Positions 43,544-53,169 of a stretch of DNA of 64,000 nucleotides are shown here, one piece after another. The position numbers were made by a program, and so were the translations under genes. Positions within the stretch are counted from its first letter, which is position 1. Each line of letters begins with the position of its first letter. Below the pieces are notes generated by a model. The model did not search any database and was not told the DNA's origin. It worked only from the letters and a program-made list of their open reading frames with translations. The DNA comes from PLanc-01 sp034678485 (GTDB taxonomy: Bacteria > Planctomycetota > Phycisphaerae > Sedimentisphaerales > Anaerobacaceae): assembly GCA_034678485.1 (NCBI GenBank), contig JAXDBU010000056.1, forward strand, positions 1 to 64,000, in the 5' to 3' direction.

Positions 43544-45652
43544 ATGCGGAGTTCCTGGCGGATCGTTTCCTGTGTTTGGATTGCTTCGGTGGTTGCGAAT
43601 GCCGCCGCGAAGACTGCCTGGACCGATATCGTGTCGGAGGCGGTTGACCGGGTCTCCCCGGGGCAGTATCGAGCGTACCAGGTGGCTATTCAAGAGATGG
43701 GGCTGGGCTCATACGGCGGCTGGGCCTACGACCAGGGCTACCGCGATCGGGACGGCTGGCTCGGAGGGGGGACGCTCGGGAATCAGGAGGCCCGTCTGTA
43801 CCTGGCGGACCAGCTCGCTGCGATGGGCCTGGAGGTCTCCATACAGGGCTCCTACAAAAACGTTGTGGCCCAGCTTCGCGGGGCGCAGAGGCCCGAGGAG
43901 ATCTACATCATCTGTGCCCATTTCGACACGACCACGTTCAACGGCGAGCGGCCCGGCGGCGACGACAACGCCTCCGGGACGGCGGGTGTGCTGGAAGCCG
44001 CCAGGGTGCTCATGCAGTACGAGCCGGATGCCACTGTGCGATTCATCGCATTCAACGCGGAAGAGGATTGGATGCTGGGAAGCCAAAACTACGTCGATTC
44101 GGTCGTCGTCGCGGGCAACGAGAACATCGTCGGGGTGCTCAATCTCGACATGATCCTCCGCCCCGGCTGGGACCGTGACCCCTTGGCGACCATCGACCTG
44201 GACATCGTGACCGACACGATGCAGGACGACTGCGAAGCCTGGGCATACACCTTCATGGGTGCTGTCGCGACGTACGTTCCGTCGCTGGTCATCGACGCGG
44301 CGGCCCCGCTTGGAGCGAACTGGAACGCGAGCGATCAAGGCCCGTTCCTTTTGGCTGGCTATCCTGCCCTGATGATTGCGGAGAACACCGCGGCCGAGAT
44401 CTGGTCCGACCAGTGCAACGCCTACTACCACAAGGCGGGGGACGCCAGCGATGGGACCGCCAACGATCCTTCAAACTCGAGCGGCGTCACGTACGATTAC
44501 GATTTCGCGACGGATGTAGTCCGGGCGGCGGTCGCAACGCTGGCCCAGGAAGCGGGGATCGCCGCGAAAGCCGGCCCAGCCTTCGTCGGATTCCAAGCTC
44601 TCCCGACGGACGGGGCGCAGGACGTCGAGCCGTTTGCTATCGGAGACGATGTGTACCTGGCCATTGCGAACGGCCGGAACGACATTACTTACGACGTGAA
44701 TGCGGTAGTATGCAAGTGGGACGGGAACGACTTCGTCGAAGTGCAGTCCATTCCCAGCCACGGGGCGGCCGACTGCGAGTTCTTCACCCTGGCCGGCGAA
44801 CACTACCTGGCGATCGCCAACCTGCGCGACGACACGACATATGAAGTCGAGTCGAAGCTCTATCGTTGGAATGGGACGGCCTTTGGGGAGTTCCAGTCCA
44901 TCCAGACCGCCGGAGCGACCGACTGCGAGTTCTTCATGATTGGCGATGGCTCTTATCTCGCTATTGCCAACAGCCATGCGGATGCGACGACGGACATGGG
45001 TCTTGCGATATACCGCTGGGATGGAACGGCCTTCGCGTCGTTCCAGTCGGTTGCGGGGTACACGGTCCAGGATTGTGAGTACTTCACGATAGGCGACGAT
45101 TCCTTCCTGGCATTTGCCAACAAGCAGACCGACACGACGCACAACGTGGATTCTCACATACTCCGCTGGGACGGAACGCAGTTCGTGTTGCTCCAATCCA
45201 TCGCGACGCAGGGTGCGGCGGACTGGGAGTTCTTCACCGTCGCGGACGATTCCTACCTGATTGTGGCCAACAGCGGCGACGATGCGTCCCATAATATGGA
45301 TTCCCGCCTGTACAAATGGGATGGCGAGAGTTTTGTCGCGTATCAGTTCATGCCTACGCAGGGAGCGGCCGACTGGGAGTTCTTCAGCATCGGCGCCGAC
45401 TTGTTCCTGGCGGTTGCCAATGGCTGCGACGGCGCCGCGCCGGATATCGACTCGACGGTCTACAGGTGGAACGGCACTCGCTTCGTGGAGCTCCTGTCGA
45501 TCCCGACTCACGGGGCGAGCGACCTGGCGTTTATCGTCGTCGAGAACACCCCTTTCCTCGTCGCGGCCAACAGTCGGAACGACCTCACAACCGGCGTTGC
45601 CTCACATATCTACCGGTATGAAATCTCCTGCTTCGACGACTCGTCGAAGTAG
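43544..45652 (+). CDS. Secreted M28 aminopeptidase with seven EAR/EPTP repeats
   Basis: 702 residues with a weak signal peptide (IVSCVWIASVVANAAA). Residues about 25-340 are an M28 zinc peptidase: CAHFDT (His126, Asp128), GGDDNASGTAG (bridging Asp), FNAEEDWMLGSQ (catalytic Glu and zinc Glu at 173-174), LNLDMI (Asp202) and YYHKAGD (last His). Residues about 349-695 are seven consecutive units of about 50 residues with the pattern FVEVQSIPSHGAADCEFF, then YLAIANLRDD, then LYRWNGTAF. This is the EAR/EPTP repeat, seven of which build a beta-propeller in animal LGI1. Substrate unknown; the propeller probably binds a surface ligand. Confidence 0.88.
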   Translation: MRSSWRIVSCVWIASVVANAAAKTAWTDIVSEAVDRVSPGQYRAYQVAIQEMGLGSYGGWAYDQGYRDRDGWLGGGTLGNQEARLYLADQLAAMGLEVSIQGSYKNVVAQLRGAQRPEEIYIICAHFDTTTFNGERPGGDDNASGTAGVLEAARVLMQYEPDATVRFIAFNAEEDWMLGSQNYVDSVVVAGNENIVGVLNLDMILRPGWDRDPLATIDLDIVTDTMQDDCEAWAYTFMGAVATYVPSLVIDAAAPLGANWNASDQGPFLLAGYPALMIAENTAAEIWSDQCNAYYHKAGDASDGTANDPSNSSGVTYDYDFATDVVRAAVATLAQEAGIAAKAGPAFVGFQALPTDGAQDVEPFAIGDDVYLAIANGRNDITYDVNAVVCKWDGNDFVEVQSIPSHGAADCEFFTLAGEHYLAIANLRDDTTYEVESKLYRWNGTAFGEFQSIQTAGATDCEFFMIGDGSYLAIANSHADATTDMGLAIYRWDGTAFASFQSVAGYTVQDCEYFTIGDDSFLAFANKQTDTTHNVDSHILRWDGTQFVLLQSIATQGAADWEFFTVADDSYLIVANSGDDASHNMDSRLYKWDGESFVAYQFMPTQGAADWEFFSIGADLFLAVANGCDGAAPDIDSTVYRWNGTRFVELLSIPTHGASDLAFIVVENTPFLVAANSRNDLTTGVASHIYRYEISCFDDSSK

Positions 45653-45765
45653 GAGAACTCGACTGGCTGTGCACGGGTGGCCTCAGGGCGGTCTGGAGCG
45701 GATAGCCAGGCTGCCGCAAGCGTGTCGGTGTGGTTTCCATAATGCATATTCGGGCCCTTCTTGCC

Positions 45766-45793
45766 TTGACTTTGGCATTCCGGATGGTATGAT
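45766..45793 (+). promoter_or_regulatory. Probable promoter of the LamG/PA14 protein gene
   Basis: TTGACT (45766-45771), 16 bases, TATGAT (45788-45793), about 98 bases before ATG 45892. Confidence 0.55.
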
Positions 45794-45891
45794 AAAGTGT
45801 ACGTGGTGTGGTGTCGAAGTACGGGTAGGTGCAGATGCCGGAACCGCTGCGTTCGGCGTGTCGGGTCTGCCTTTTTGGAGGAGATTCCATC

Positions 45892-48447
45892 ATGAGAAGA
45901 CAGGTGATTGTGGCGGCGGCTCTCGTGGCAATGGGTTTCTGTTCCCTTGCGTCCGCCCAGGTATTCAGCGAGAACTTTGATTCGTATGCCTCCGGCAGCG
46001 AAATGCACGGCCAGGGTGGTTGGAAAGGCTGGAGCAATGTGGCGACTGCCGGTTCGCCAACCTCCAGTGCCTACGCCTACAGCGGCAAGAACTCGGTTGA
46101 GATTATCGGCACGGCCGATTTGGTCCATGAGTTCACGTTGTCCGGCGGCATAGTGCAGCTCACCGCGATGCAGTACATCCCCGAGGGGAGCAGCGGCACC
46201 TCAGATTTCATCGTCCTGAACCAGTACTCCGATTCCGGGTCTGCCAATGACTGGTCCATCCAGTTGGAGTTCGGTCTCGATACGGGGGTGGTCACCGCCA
46301 ATGCCGAGGGTGGCGGCCTTACGGCGAGTGTCATATACGGCCGCTGGGTCGAGCTGAAGTTCATCATCGACCTGGACAAGAACACCTGCGCGTGGTACTA
46401 CAGCGGCGAGTTGGTTATGACGCACGCATGGGACGGCGATTCCCACAAGACGCTCCAGGCCATCGACCTGTTCGGCAACTCCGCGGACTCGGTGTATTAC
46501 GACGATATCAGAGTGGATTACCTCTCGCTGGCGGCCCGCAATCCGACGCCTGCAGACGGCGCTACGGGTGTGACGTCGAGCCTGTTGCAGTGGCAGAAGG
46601 GTCCTACGGCTGCTTCTCACAACGTCTACCTCGGCACGGATCCCGCATTGACGGAGACGAGCCTGCTGATGACGAAGACGAAGGTTACGAGCCTCCTGGC
46701 CTATTATTCCGGCGCGTTGCAGGCCGGCGCCACCTACTACTGGCGTGTGGATGAGGTCGAAGCGGATGGGACGACCATTCATACCGGCGATGTCTGGAGC
46801 TTCACGGCGCTGCCTCTGACGGCCTACTCGCCGAATCCGTCCGACGGCCATGAGGGGATTACCCCGACCACGACGCTGAGCTGGAAGGCGGCGAAGACGG
46901 CCAAGAAACACCAACTGTATTTCGGAGAGAGTTCCGACGCGGTCCTGGCCGGCGATGCCGCCGTGGACCAGGGGGTGACGACGGACATGTCTTTCGACAC
47001 CGCTCTGCTCAGGTCGGGAACCACCTACTACTGGCGTGTGGACGAGATCGACGCCTCCGGCAATGTTCAGGTCGGCGATCTCTGGAGTTTCACGACAATC
47101 CATCCAGTGGAGGGCAAGGTCGTCCGCGAATGGTGGACGGGCATCACGGGTACGAACGTAAGCGCTTTGACAGGTAATGCAAACTATCCGAATGATCCCG
47201 CAGGCCAACAGTTTGTCGATTTCTTCGAGGGACCCACCAACTGGGCGAACTACTATGGCACTCGTCTCTACGGCTGGCTCAAACCCGCCAAGTCCGGCTC
47301 CTATGCGTTCTGGATCTCCAGCGACGATCTCAGCGAACTGTGGTTGAGCACGGACACCGATCCGGCCAACGCCGTACAAATCGCCAAGGTGACTGGTGCT
47401 ACCACGCCTCAAGATTTCGACAGCACCACCGCACAGAAGTCGGCGGCCATCACGCTGACGGCCGGCAACAAGTACTTCATCCAGGCTCTGCAAAAGGAAG
47501 GCGGCGGCGACGACAATATCGCGGTGGCCTGGCAGCCCCCCAACGAAGCTCGTGCCGTGATTGAAGGCCAGTTCGTGGATACCTACGCGCTGTTGCCGCT
47601 CGTGGCCGCGACTCCCTCGCCGGCCAACGGGGAGGTTGACACGGCGCAATCGCTCGAGCTGAGCTGGTTCTCGGGCGAGAAGGCCGCCAAACACGACGTC
47701 TACTTCGGCGACGATGCCGCTGCGATTGCCGCAGCGGACACCTCCAGCGCCTTGTACCAGGGCCGCCAAAACGGAACGACCTTCGATGTCGGCAACCTGG
47801 AATGGGGCAAGACCTACTACTGGCGGGTCGACGAGATCGACCAGAGCGATGCAGACAGCCCGTGGAAGGGCGCGGTCTGGAGCTTCACCACGGCGGATTT
47901 CCTGCCCGTGGATAACTTCGAGAGCTACACGGACAACATCGACGCGCAGGAGACGCTCTGGCACGCCTGGATCGACGGTCTCACGAACGGCACCGGCTCC
48001 TATGTCGGCTACGGGGAGGCCACCAACGGCACGTTCTGCGAGACCACGATTGTCCACGGCGGCAGGCAATCCATGCCAGTGGATTATGACAATACGTCCT
48101 CGCCGTACTACTCGGAGGTATCGCGGACCTGGACGTCGGCCCAGGATTGGACCGTCGGCGATGTCACCACGCTGGCGCTCGCCATCCGCGGCAAGCCCGC
48201 AGGCGATCTTGCTGTGGTTTATGTCGCTCTGGAGGACAGCACCGGCAAGTCCGCCGTTGTCTACTACCCCGACGACACGGCTACGGTCTCAGGGGCGTGG
48301 ATCGATTGGCAGATCCCAATGAGCAGCTTCACCAACGTCAACGCCGCGAAGATCAAGACGATCTATATCGGCGTCGGCAGCCGGACCGGTGCGGTCGCGG
48401 ATGGAATGGGTATGATTTACGTCGATGATATCCGCGTGGTCAAGTAA
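45892..48447 (+). CDS. Large secreted multidomain protein (LamG-like, FN3-like, PA14)
   Basis: 851 residues from ATG 45892 with GGAGGAGA upstream. The signal peptide is VIVAAALVAMGFCSLASA. In order: LamG-like lectin/glucanase fold (FSENFDSYASG to VYYDDIRVDYLSL, about 20-220); two fibronectin-type modules marked by TYYWRVDEVEADG and TYYWRVDEIDASG with DVWSFTA/DLWSFTT; a PA14 domain (REWWTGITGTNVSALTG, YGTRLYGWLKPAKSGSYAFW, ISSDDLSELWLSTD); a third TYYWRVDEIDQSD module; and a C-terminal carbohydrate-binding-like sandwich (PVDNFESYTDNIDAQETLW, YVDDIRVVK). Likely surface glycan binding or an enzyme-free scaffold; no catalytic residues identified. Confidence 0.8.
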   Translation: MRRQVIVAAALVAMGFCSLASAQVFSENFDSYASGSEMHGQGGWKGWSNVATAGSPTSSAYAYSGKNSVEIIGTADLVHEFTLSGGIVQLTAMQYIPEGSSGTSDFIVLNQYSDSGSANDWSIQLEFGLDTGVVTANAEGGGLTASVIYGRWVELKFIIDLDKNTCAWYYSGELVMTHAWDGDSHKTLQAIDLFGNSADSVYYDDIRVDYLSLAARNPTPADGATGVTSSLLQWQKGPTAASHNVYLGTDPALTETSLLMTKTKVTSLLAYYSGALQAGATYYWRVDEVEADGTTIHTGDVWSFTALPLTAYSPNPSDGHEGITPTTTLSWKAAKTAKKHQLYFGESSDAVLAGDAAVDQGVTTDMSFDTALLRSGTTYYWRVDEIDASGNVQVGDLWSFTTIHPVEGKVVREWWTGITGTNVSALTGNANYPNDPAGQQFVDFFEGPTNWANYYGTRLYGWLKPAKSGSYAFWISSDDLSELWLSTDTDPANAVQIAKVTGATTPQDFDSTTAQKSAAITLTAGNKYFIQALQKEGGGDDNIAVAWQPPNEARAVIEGQFVDTYALLPLVAATPSPANGEVDTAQSLELSWFSGEKAAKHDVYFGDDAAAIAAADTSSALYQGRQNGTTFDVGNLEWGKTYYWRVDEIDQSDADSPWKGAVWSFTTADFLPVDNFESYTDNIDAQETLWHAWIDGLTNGTGSYVGYGEATNGTFCETTIVHGGRQSMPVDYDNTSSPYYSEVSRTWTSAQDWTVGDVTTLALAIRGKPAGDLAVVYVALEDSTGKSAVVYYPDDTATVSGAWIDWQIPMSSFTNVNAAKIKTIYIGVGSRTGAVADGMGMIYVDDIRVVK

Positions 48448-48508
48448 CCGGTGTTGACGGGTCGCGATTGACCCGATCGCCGCAGACGCGGTGATGATCT
48501 GTACGACA

Positions 48509-48544
48509 AAGGGCTGCAATCGTGTTGTCACGGTTGCAGCCCTT
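48509..48544 (+). terminator. Rho-independent terminator
   Basis: AAGGGCTGCAA and TTGCAGCCCTT pair around a 14-base loop and run into CCTTAT, about 60 bases after the preceding stop. Confidence 0.8.
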
Positions 48545-48717
48545 CCTTATGCGCCGGGTGAGTTCGACGATCCGTATAGGGAACGTCCGGCAGTCGGGCG
48601 GCGCGGGCACATTGAACCTCTCCCCATTGTCGATACCACAATTGTGGATTTCTCAGGTGGACCCATTGCCGGGAAATACGCGGCGGGAGCGAGCGATCCG
48701 CCGCATCTCTCGACCCC

Positions 48718-48743
48718 CATGTACACTTCCGCCGGTGTACATG
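48718..48743. repeat. Perfect 9-bp inverted repeat
   Basis: CATGTACAC (48718-48726), 8-base spacer, GTGTACATG (48735-48743). In the 550-base region 48448-49004, which carries no clear gene. Could be a regulator site. Confidence 0.6.
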
Positions 48744-48871
48744 AGCCCGGAGCAAGCCCGGATGAGCGAGATGGACGCTTGTCTTCGGGTCTTGCTGCAT
48801 CCAGGCATCGTGTCCTGTGTCACAGGGACTGACCAATGACGGAGACTACACAGTTGTATGAGAGCACACAC

Positions 48872-48900
48872 GTGATTCGGAGAGTGTCCTCGGTTATAAT
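48872..48900 (+). promoter_or_regulatory. Possible promoter of the FHA protein gene
   Basis: A perfect TATAAT at 48895-48900; the -35 position 17 bases upstream reads GTGATT, a weak match. About 105 bases before ATG 49005. Confidence 0.4.
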
Positions 48901-49004
48901 ACCGGATACGGTCGTGTTGAAAGTGATTCTCGGATACGAAGAGAGCGATTGTTGTGGTGTGTGATGACAGGATGCGGACGCTCCGCAATCCAAGGAGACT
49001 GGAT

Positions 49005-49961
49005 ATGTTGCCCGCGAGAGTGACGGTGTGTCGAGGGGGACAGAGCTGGCAGGCAGAGCTGAATCCGGAAGGGACGGTTGTTGGACGGAGCCCGGCGTGT
49101 GATGTCGTGATTGACAGCCTGGAAGTGTCCCGCCGACACGCTCGGGTGTTCCTGGAGCCATCCGGAGGCTGGAAGGTCAAGGACCTGGGCAGCAGCAATG
49201 GGACCTTCGTCAACGGCAAACGAATCGAGTCTTGTCCTTTCCTGCCGGGCGATATTGTGGGAATTGGGCCGGCATCGCTCTCGCTCGAACAGGCGTCTTC
49301 GCCGCAGTCTGACGCCACGGTCAGTCTGCCTGGACCGAACATCATCGTGATGGACTTCGGCACGGAGGTCTTCTACAGCACGCCCAGGTTGCAGGATTGC
49401 CCTCGGCCGCCCTGTCCGAAGCGATTGGACCGTGCGGGCAGTCGCTTGGCGGGATGTTCCGACCCGCTGCTGGCGTATCGGGAGGCTTGTTATGCCCTGG
49501 CGGATGGACCGAAGACAGCGGCTGCCGTCTTTCGCGTGCCGTCGGGAGATCAGCCTCTGCCCAAGACGCCGGAGGTGCTCGCGTGTCACTTTGGCGGGAG
49601 CCTGGAGGATACGACCGCCGGGTCCGCTGATGAATTGCACCCGTCACACCGTGCGTTCCGGGTCTCGCATCGCCTGCTCGACCGGGTCCGCATGGATGGA
49701 TTCCCCTTGATGACGAAGAGCATCTTCTCTTGCGACACGGAGATCACGGTTTCACTGATCGACGAGCACAGCCCACGGGCACTCATCTGTGCGTCGCTCG
49801 GGTTGGGCGAAGGGTTCGTTGTCCTGCTGTATGTCGATGTTCCCATCGATGGGCGCACCCAACCCGGTCCGGAAGAGATGTTCGCTTTCACGCAGGCTGT
49901 TGCGCGGTTGGTCCAAAGGACGACCGCCAGAATCCTTGGCACAGCACAGGGGAAGGAATAA
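49005..49961 (+). CDS. FHA-domain protein with putative GAF-like C-terminal domain
   Basis: 318 residues from ATG 49005 (AAGGAG seven bases upstream). FHA phosphothreonine-binding domain at 5-95: VVGRSPACDVVID (Gly-Arg-Ser), VSRRHARVFL, DLGSSNGTFVNGKRI, all key residues intact. After a linker, residues about 160-310 (LLAYREACYALADGPKTAAA to EEMFAFTQAVARLVQ) have GAF-like length and pattern but no diagnostic ligand residues. Likely a reader of Ser/Thr phosphorylation, possibly by kinases such as the one at 55-62 kb; that link is inference. Confidence 0.8.
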   Translation: MLPARVTVCRGGQSWQAELNPEGTVVGRSPACDVVIDSLEVSRRHARVFLEPSGGWKVKDLGSSNGTFVNGKRIESCPFLPGDIVGIGPASLSLEQASSPQSDATVSLPGPNIIVMDFGTEVFYSTPRLQDCPRPPCPKRLDRAGSRLAGCSDPLLAYREACYALADGPKTAAAVFRVPSGDQPLPKTPEVLACHFGGSLEDTTAGSADELHPSHRAFRVSHRLLDRVRMDGFPLMTKSIFSCDTEITVSLIDEHSPRALICASLGLGEGFVVLLYVDVPIDGRTQPGPEEMFAFTQAVARLVQRTTARILGTAQGKE

Positions 49962-49984
49962 CCGTGAAGGGATTGTCTTATCCT

Positions 49985-50034
49985 GCGGGCGAGACGCCCG
50001 TGATGCTCGCGGGCAAGATGCCCGTGCTGCTTTT
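49985..50034 (+). terminator. Tandem hairpin repeat, probable terminator
   Basis: CGGGCGAGACGCCCG followed by CGGGCAAGATGCCCG and then GCTTTTTATA. Two short palindromes in tandem between convergent genes; the T-run fits termination of the FHA gene. Confidence 0.65.
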
Positions 50035-50067
50035 TATAGACGTTCTGGGTAGAACAGCGGGGATGGC

Positions 50068-52944
50068 TCAGGCGATCCTGCCGCAGGTGAGACAATCGAC
50101 CGAGATGGAGGACAGGTGCTCCGTGACCTTGCCGGTGACCCAGACCGGGCCGGCATAGGAGCAAACCGTTCTATAGGCAGGGAGCTTGTCGGGGAAGAAA
50201 CTGACTTCGACCATTCCTGTGGCATCCTCCAGCGTGACGAAGCCCATTACGCGGTTATCGCTTGTCCGGGCCCGCCGGGCCGTGGCGACGAACCCCGCTA
50301 CAGTGACCTTTCTGCCCAGAAAACCATTCAGCCGTCCGGCTGTCACGTAGCGTCTGGGCAATAGCGCCGCCGGATGAATACCGAAGGATATCCCTGTGCC
50401 GTCCAGTTCGGCCTTGAGCTTCGCAATCCCGTCATAATCGGGCAGGGCCGCCGCCGAACGGTCTCGGTAGATATCGAACAGCATCGGCTGGTCTTGCCGT
50501 GGAGGCTCAAATCGCAGCCCGCTCAGCATCGCCGGCCGCGTAGAGCCCAGGCCGTCGCAGGCCCCGACGTGGATGAGGTTCTGCAATTCGGGCTTGCGAA
50601 ATCTCACCCGTCTCCGCAAGTCTTCCATGTCGCGGAAGCTGTGGATTCGTCTTTGCTCGATGATCGCTTGCGCCGTGGCGCGACTCAGTCCCTTCACTAT
50701 GTTCAATCCCGCCCGGATCGCGCCATTCGGAAGACTCCATTCGATCTCGCTGTGATTCACGTGGGGCGGCAGGACCGCGATGCCATGTCGCTTCGCGTCC
50801 CAGACGTACACCCGCAGGGGGTACATCCCCTGGTGGTTGTTGAACAGGGAGCAATAGAACTCGTGCGGATAGTGGGCCTTCATCCAGGCCGTTTCCCAAG
50901 CGATGTTGGCGTACACGGTTGCGTGGGCCTTGCAGTAGGAATAGGCGGCGAACCGCAGGACCTCGTCCCAGATTGCTTCAGCGGTCTTGCGGTCGATCCC
51001 GGCTTGCTGCGCCCGGACGCGGACGAAATCGACGTACTGTGCCTGCAACCGTGAAGCCGAGACCTTCTTGGAGACCTCCGAACGGAAGCGATCCGCATCC
51101 CCGACGGTGTAGCCGGCAATCTCCACTGCGATCCGCATAATATCTTCCTGGTAGAGCATCACGCCGTGGGTGTCGCCGAGCAGGCGGGCGATTTTGGGGT
51201 GCAGGTACTGGAAGGGTTTGCCGTGGATGTGTCGTTCGATGAACTCGGTCTTCATCCCGCCGGAGGCAGGACCGGGCCGGATCAGCGACAGGGCAATCGC
51301 CAGATCCTTCTTGCTGCGGACCTTCAGGCCGCGAAGGAGCTGCCGCATACCGGGCGACTCGCTCTGAAAAACACCGAGACTGTCGCCCTGGCTGAGCATG
51401 TTCGCGGTCTTACCGTCGTTCGGATCGAAGCCCAAGCCATCGCCGTTTCGCCCATGGTCCACAATCTGGATCGCTTCATTGACGGTTGAAAGGGCCCGGT
51501 TACCCAGCAGATCGATCTTGACCAGGCCAACCGCCTCCGCAGCATCCTTGTCGTACTGCGTGATAATGACGCCTTTGTTGGCCCGCTCCAAGGGGGCGAT
51601 CTCGCAGACCGGACTTGATGTGACGACGATCCCGCCGCAATGGACGCCGAGATGGCGAGGGATGCCGACGAGCTTCTCCGCCAGCCTGTAGACCGGCGAC
51701 GTCCTTTTGATTTTGCCCTCGCGGGCCAACTGGTTGATCTGCACGGGTTCCAGGCCGAGCGCCCGTCCCGCGTCGCGAATCGCGCTGCGGAGCCGGTAGC
51801 GATTGACGTTGCAGACCATGGCGACCCGCTCGAAACCCCAGTGTTCATAGCAGAATCGAATGACTTCATCCCGCTTTCGCCAGCACAGATCGATGTCGAT
51901 GTCGGGACAATCGGTTCGGCCGGGGTTCATGAATCGCTCGAAGTACAGGCGGTTCTCGATGGGGCAGATTCTGGTGAAACCCAGCACGTAGGCAATCAGC
52001 GAGCCGGCGGCGGAACCCCGCACTTCGACCGGAATCCTGTTTTGCTTGGCGAAGTTCACGATCTCGCGGACCACGAGGAAATAGTCGGTGAAACCGTTCT
52101 CCCTTACGGTGGCCAGTTCATACTCCAGTCGCTTGATGACCTCGTGACGGACAGGACGATACCTGTGGGCCATGCCCAGATGGCAGAGCCGGGCCAATTC
52201 TCTCTCGCTGGTCGTCCCCTTGCCCAGCGCGATCTTCGGGAGAATCGGTTTTCCGCTCAGCAGATGGAAGCTGCATCGTTCGACGAGCCGGTCCGCGTTT
52301 GCCATCGCCTGGGCACAATGTCGGGATTCCGCCTCGACCCGTTTGGCGGGAACGAGCGTGGAGAAGCTGCCATCGTCCTGGGGTCCCGAGCCGGCCGTGC
52401 TCAACTGCCGGATTCTCGTCAGGAGTTTGGCGATTTCAATGTCGTCGGGCTCCAGCCAGTTGACGCCGGCCCAGACAATCGGCTCCAGTCGCTGGGCCAT
52501 CGCCCATTCGACCGTCTTGGGGTCTGCGCTGCCCGCAAACAGATACCCGGCGGGAAGAACCTCTTTCAATTCGGCCAGCAACGGCGTCTGCGAACTGATA
52601 CAGATCACGCCTCTGTTGTCCGATCGCAACTGCTCGACGAGGTCGAAGTCCGCGTGCAAATTCCTCGCGGTCGTGATTCGACAGAGGTTGCCATAGCCCT
52701 TCCCATCCTCGGCCAGCAGAATCGCCCGCTGGCTCTGAGTCAGGATCTCCACGCCGATGATCGGCTGAATGCCGGCCTCCCTCGCGGCCTTGCACAGGTC
52801 CACGACCCCGGCCATGGAGTTGACATCCGCCAGAGCCACTGCTCCATAGCCGTATTCGGCGACCTTTCGCACCCATCGCAGCACCGAGACGGACCCTCTC
52901 AGAAGGCTGTAAAAGCTCCGACAGGTCAACGCGGCAATCTGCAT
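50068..52944 (-). CDS. DNA polymerase III alpha-subunit-like, DnaE2/ImuC-type
   Basis: 958 residues from ATG 52944 (GGAG upstream; the frame is open to 53121). C-family polymerase with catalytic aspartates in DCPDIDIDLCW and AVGLVKIDLLGNRAL. Also present: the PHP-like N-terminus, tandem HhH-like helices and a C-terminal OB fold (RKVTVAGFVATARRARTSDN, then MGFVTLEDATGMVEVSFFPD). In the PHP domain the usual HxHS is replaced by TCRS (residues 7-10) and TDH by ADV, so PHP metal binding and proofreading are probably lost, as in error-prone DnaE2. Shorter than replicative DnaE. It follows lexA and a DUF72 gene on the same strand, the context of a damage-induced mutagenesis cassette, but no ImuB/DinB partner is seen here. 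Confidence 0.85.
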   Translation of the reverse strand: MQIAALTCRSFYSLLRGSVSVLRWVRKVAEYGYGAVALADVNSMAGVVDLCKAAREAGIQPIIGVEILTQSQRAILLAEDGKGYGNLCRITTARNLHADFDLVEQLRSDNRGVICISSQTPLLAELKEVLPAGYLFAGSADPKTVEWAMAQRLEPIVWAGVNWLEPDDIEIAKLLTRIRQLSTAGSGPQDDGSFSTLVPAKRVEAESRHCAQAMANADRLVERCSFHLLSGKPILPKIALGKGTTSERELARLCHLGMAHRYRPVRHEVIKRLEYELATVRENGFTDYFLVVREIVNFAKQNRIPVEVRGSAAGSLIAYVLGFTRICPIENRLYFERFMNPGRTDCPDIDIDLCWRKRDEVIRFCYEHWGFERVAMVCNVNRYRLRSAIRDAGRALGLEPVQINQLAREGKIKRTSPVYRLAEKLVGIPRHLGVHCGGIVVTSSPVCEIAPLERANKGVIITQYDKDAAEAVGLVKIDLLGNRALSTVNEAIQIVDHGRNGDGLGFDPNDGKTANMLSQGDSLGVFQSESPGMRQLLRGLKVRSKKDLAIALSLIRPGPASGGMKTEFIERHIHGKPFQYLHPKIARLLGDTHGVMLYQEDIMRIAVEIAGYTVGDADRFRSEVSKKVSASRLQAQYVDFVRVRAQQAGIDRKTAEAIWDEVLRFAAYSYCKAHATVYANIAWETAWMKAHYPHEFYCSLFNNHQGMYPLRVYVWDAKRHGIAVLPPHVNHSEIEWSLPNGAIRAGLNIVKGLSRATAQAIIEQRRIHSFRDMEDLRRRVRFRKPELQNLIHVGACDGLGSTRPAMLSGLRFEPPRQDQPMLFDIYRDRSAAALPDYDGIAKLKAELDGTGISFGIHPAALLPRRYVTAGRLNGFLGRKVTVAGFVATARRARTSDNRVMGFVTLEDATGMVEVSFFPDKLPAYRTVCSYAGPVWVTGKVTEHLSSISVDCLTCGRIA

Positions 52945-53169
52945 ACCTTCTCCATTCGAGCGAACGGCAATCCCCTTCGCGGGACATGTCACAACCTCTG
53001 GTTTCTCGATTCCTGCTGCTTGTAGTGTGCCTGTGAGGGCATATCTTCCACACCGAAGAGGATAACGCCTTACGACGTCACTACGAACAACCGCCGGATG
53101 CGCATACCTTCTCCTCAGCACACGGGTGCCTTGTTCCTGCCGGTTCAGGGGACGACCTATGGAGATCTG
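52945..53169. other. Spacer upstream of the dnaE-like gene
   Basis: 225 bases. GCATACCTTCTCC occurs both at 52941 (over the dnaE start) and near 53101, suggesting a small duplication. No clear promoter or LexA-type site. Confidence 0.35.
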
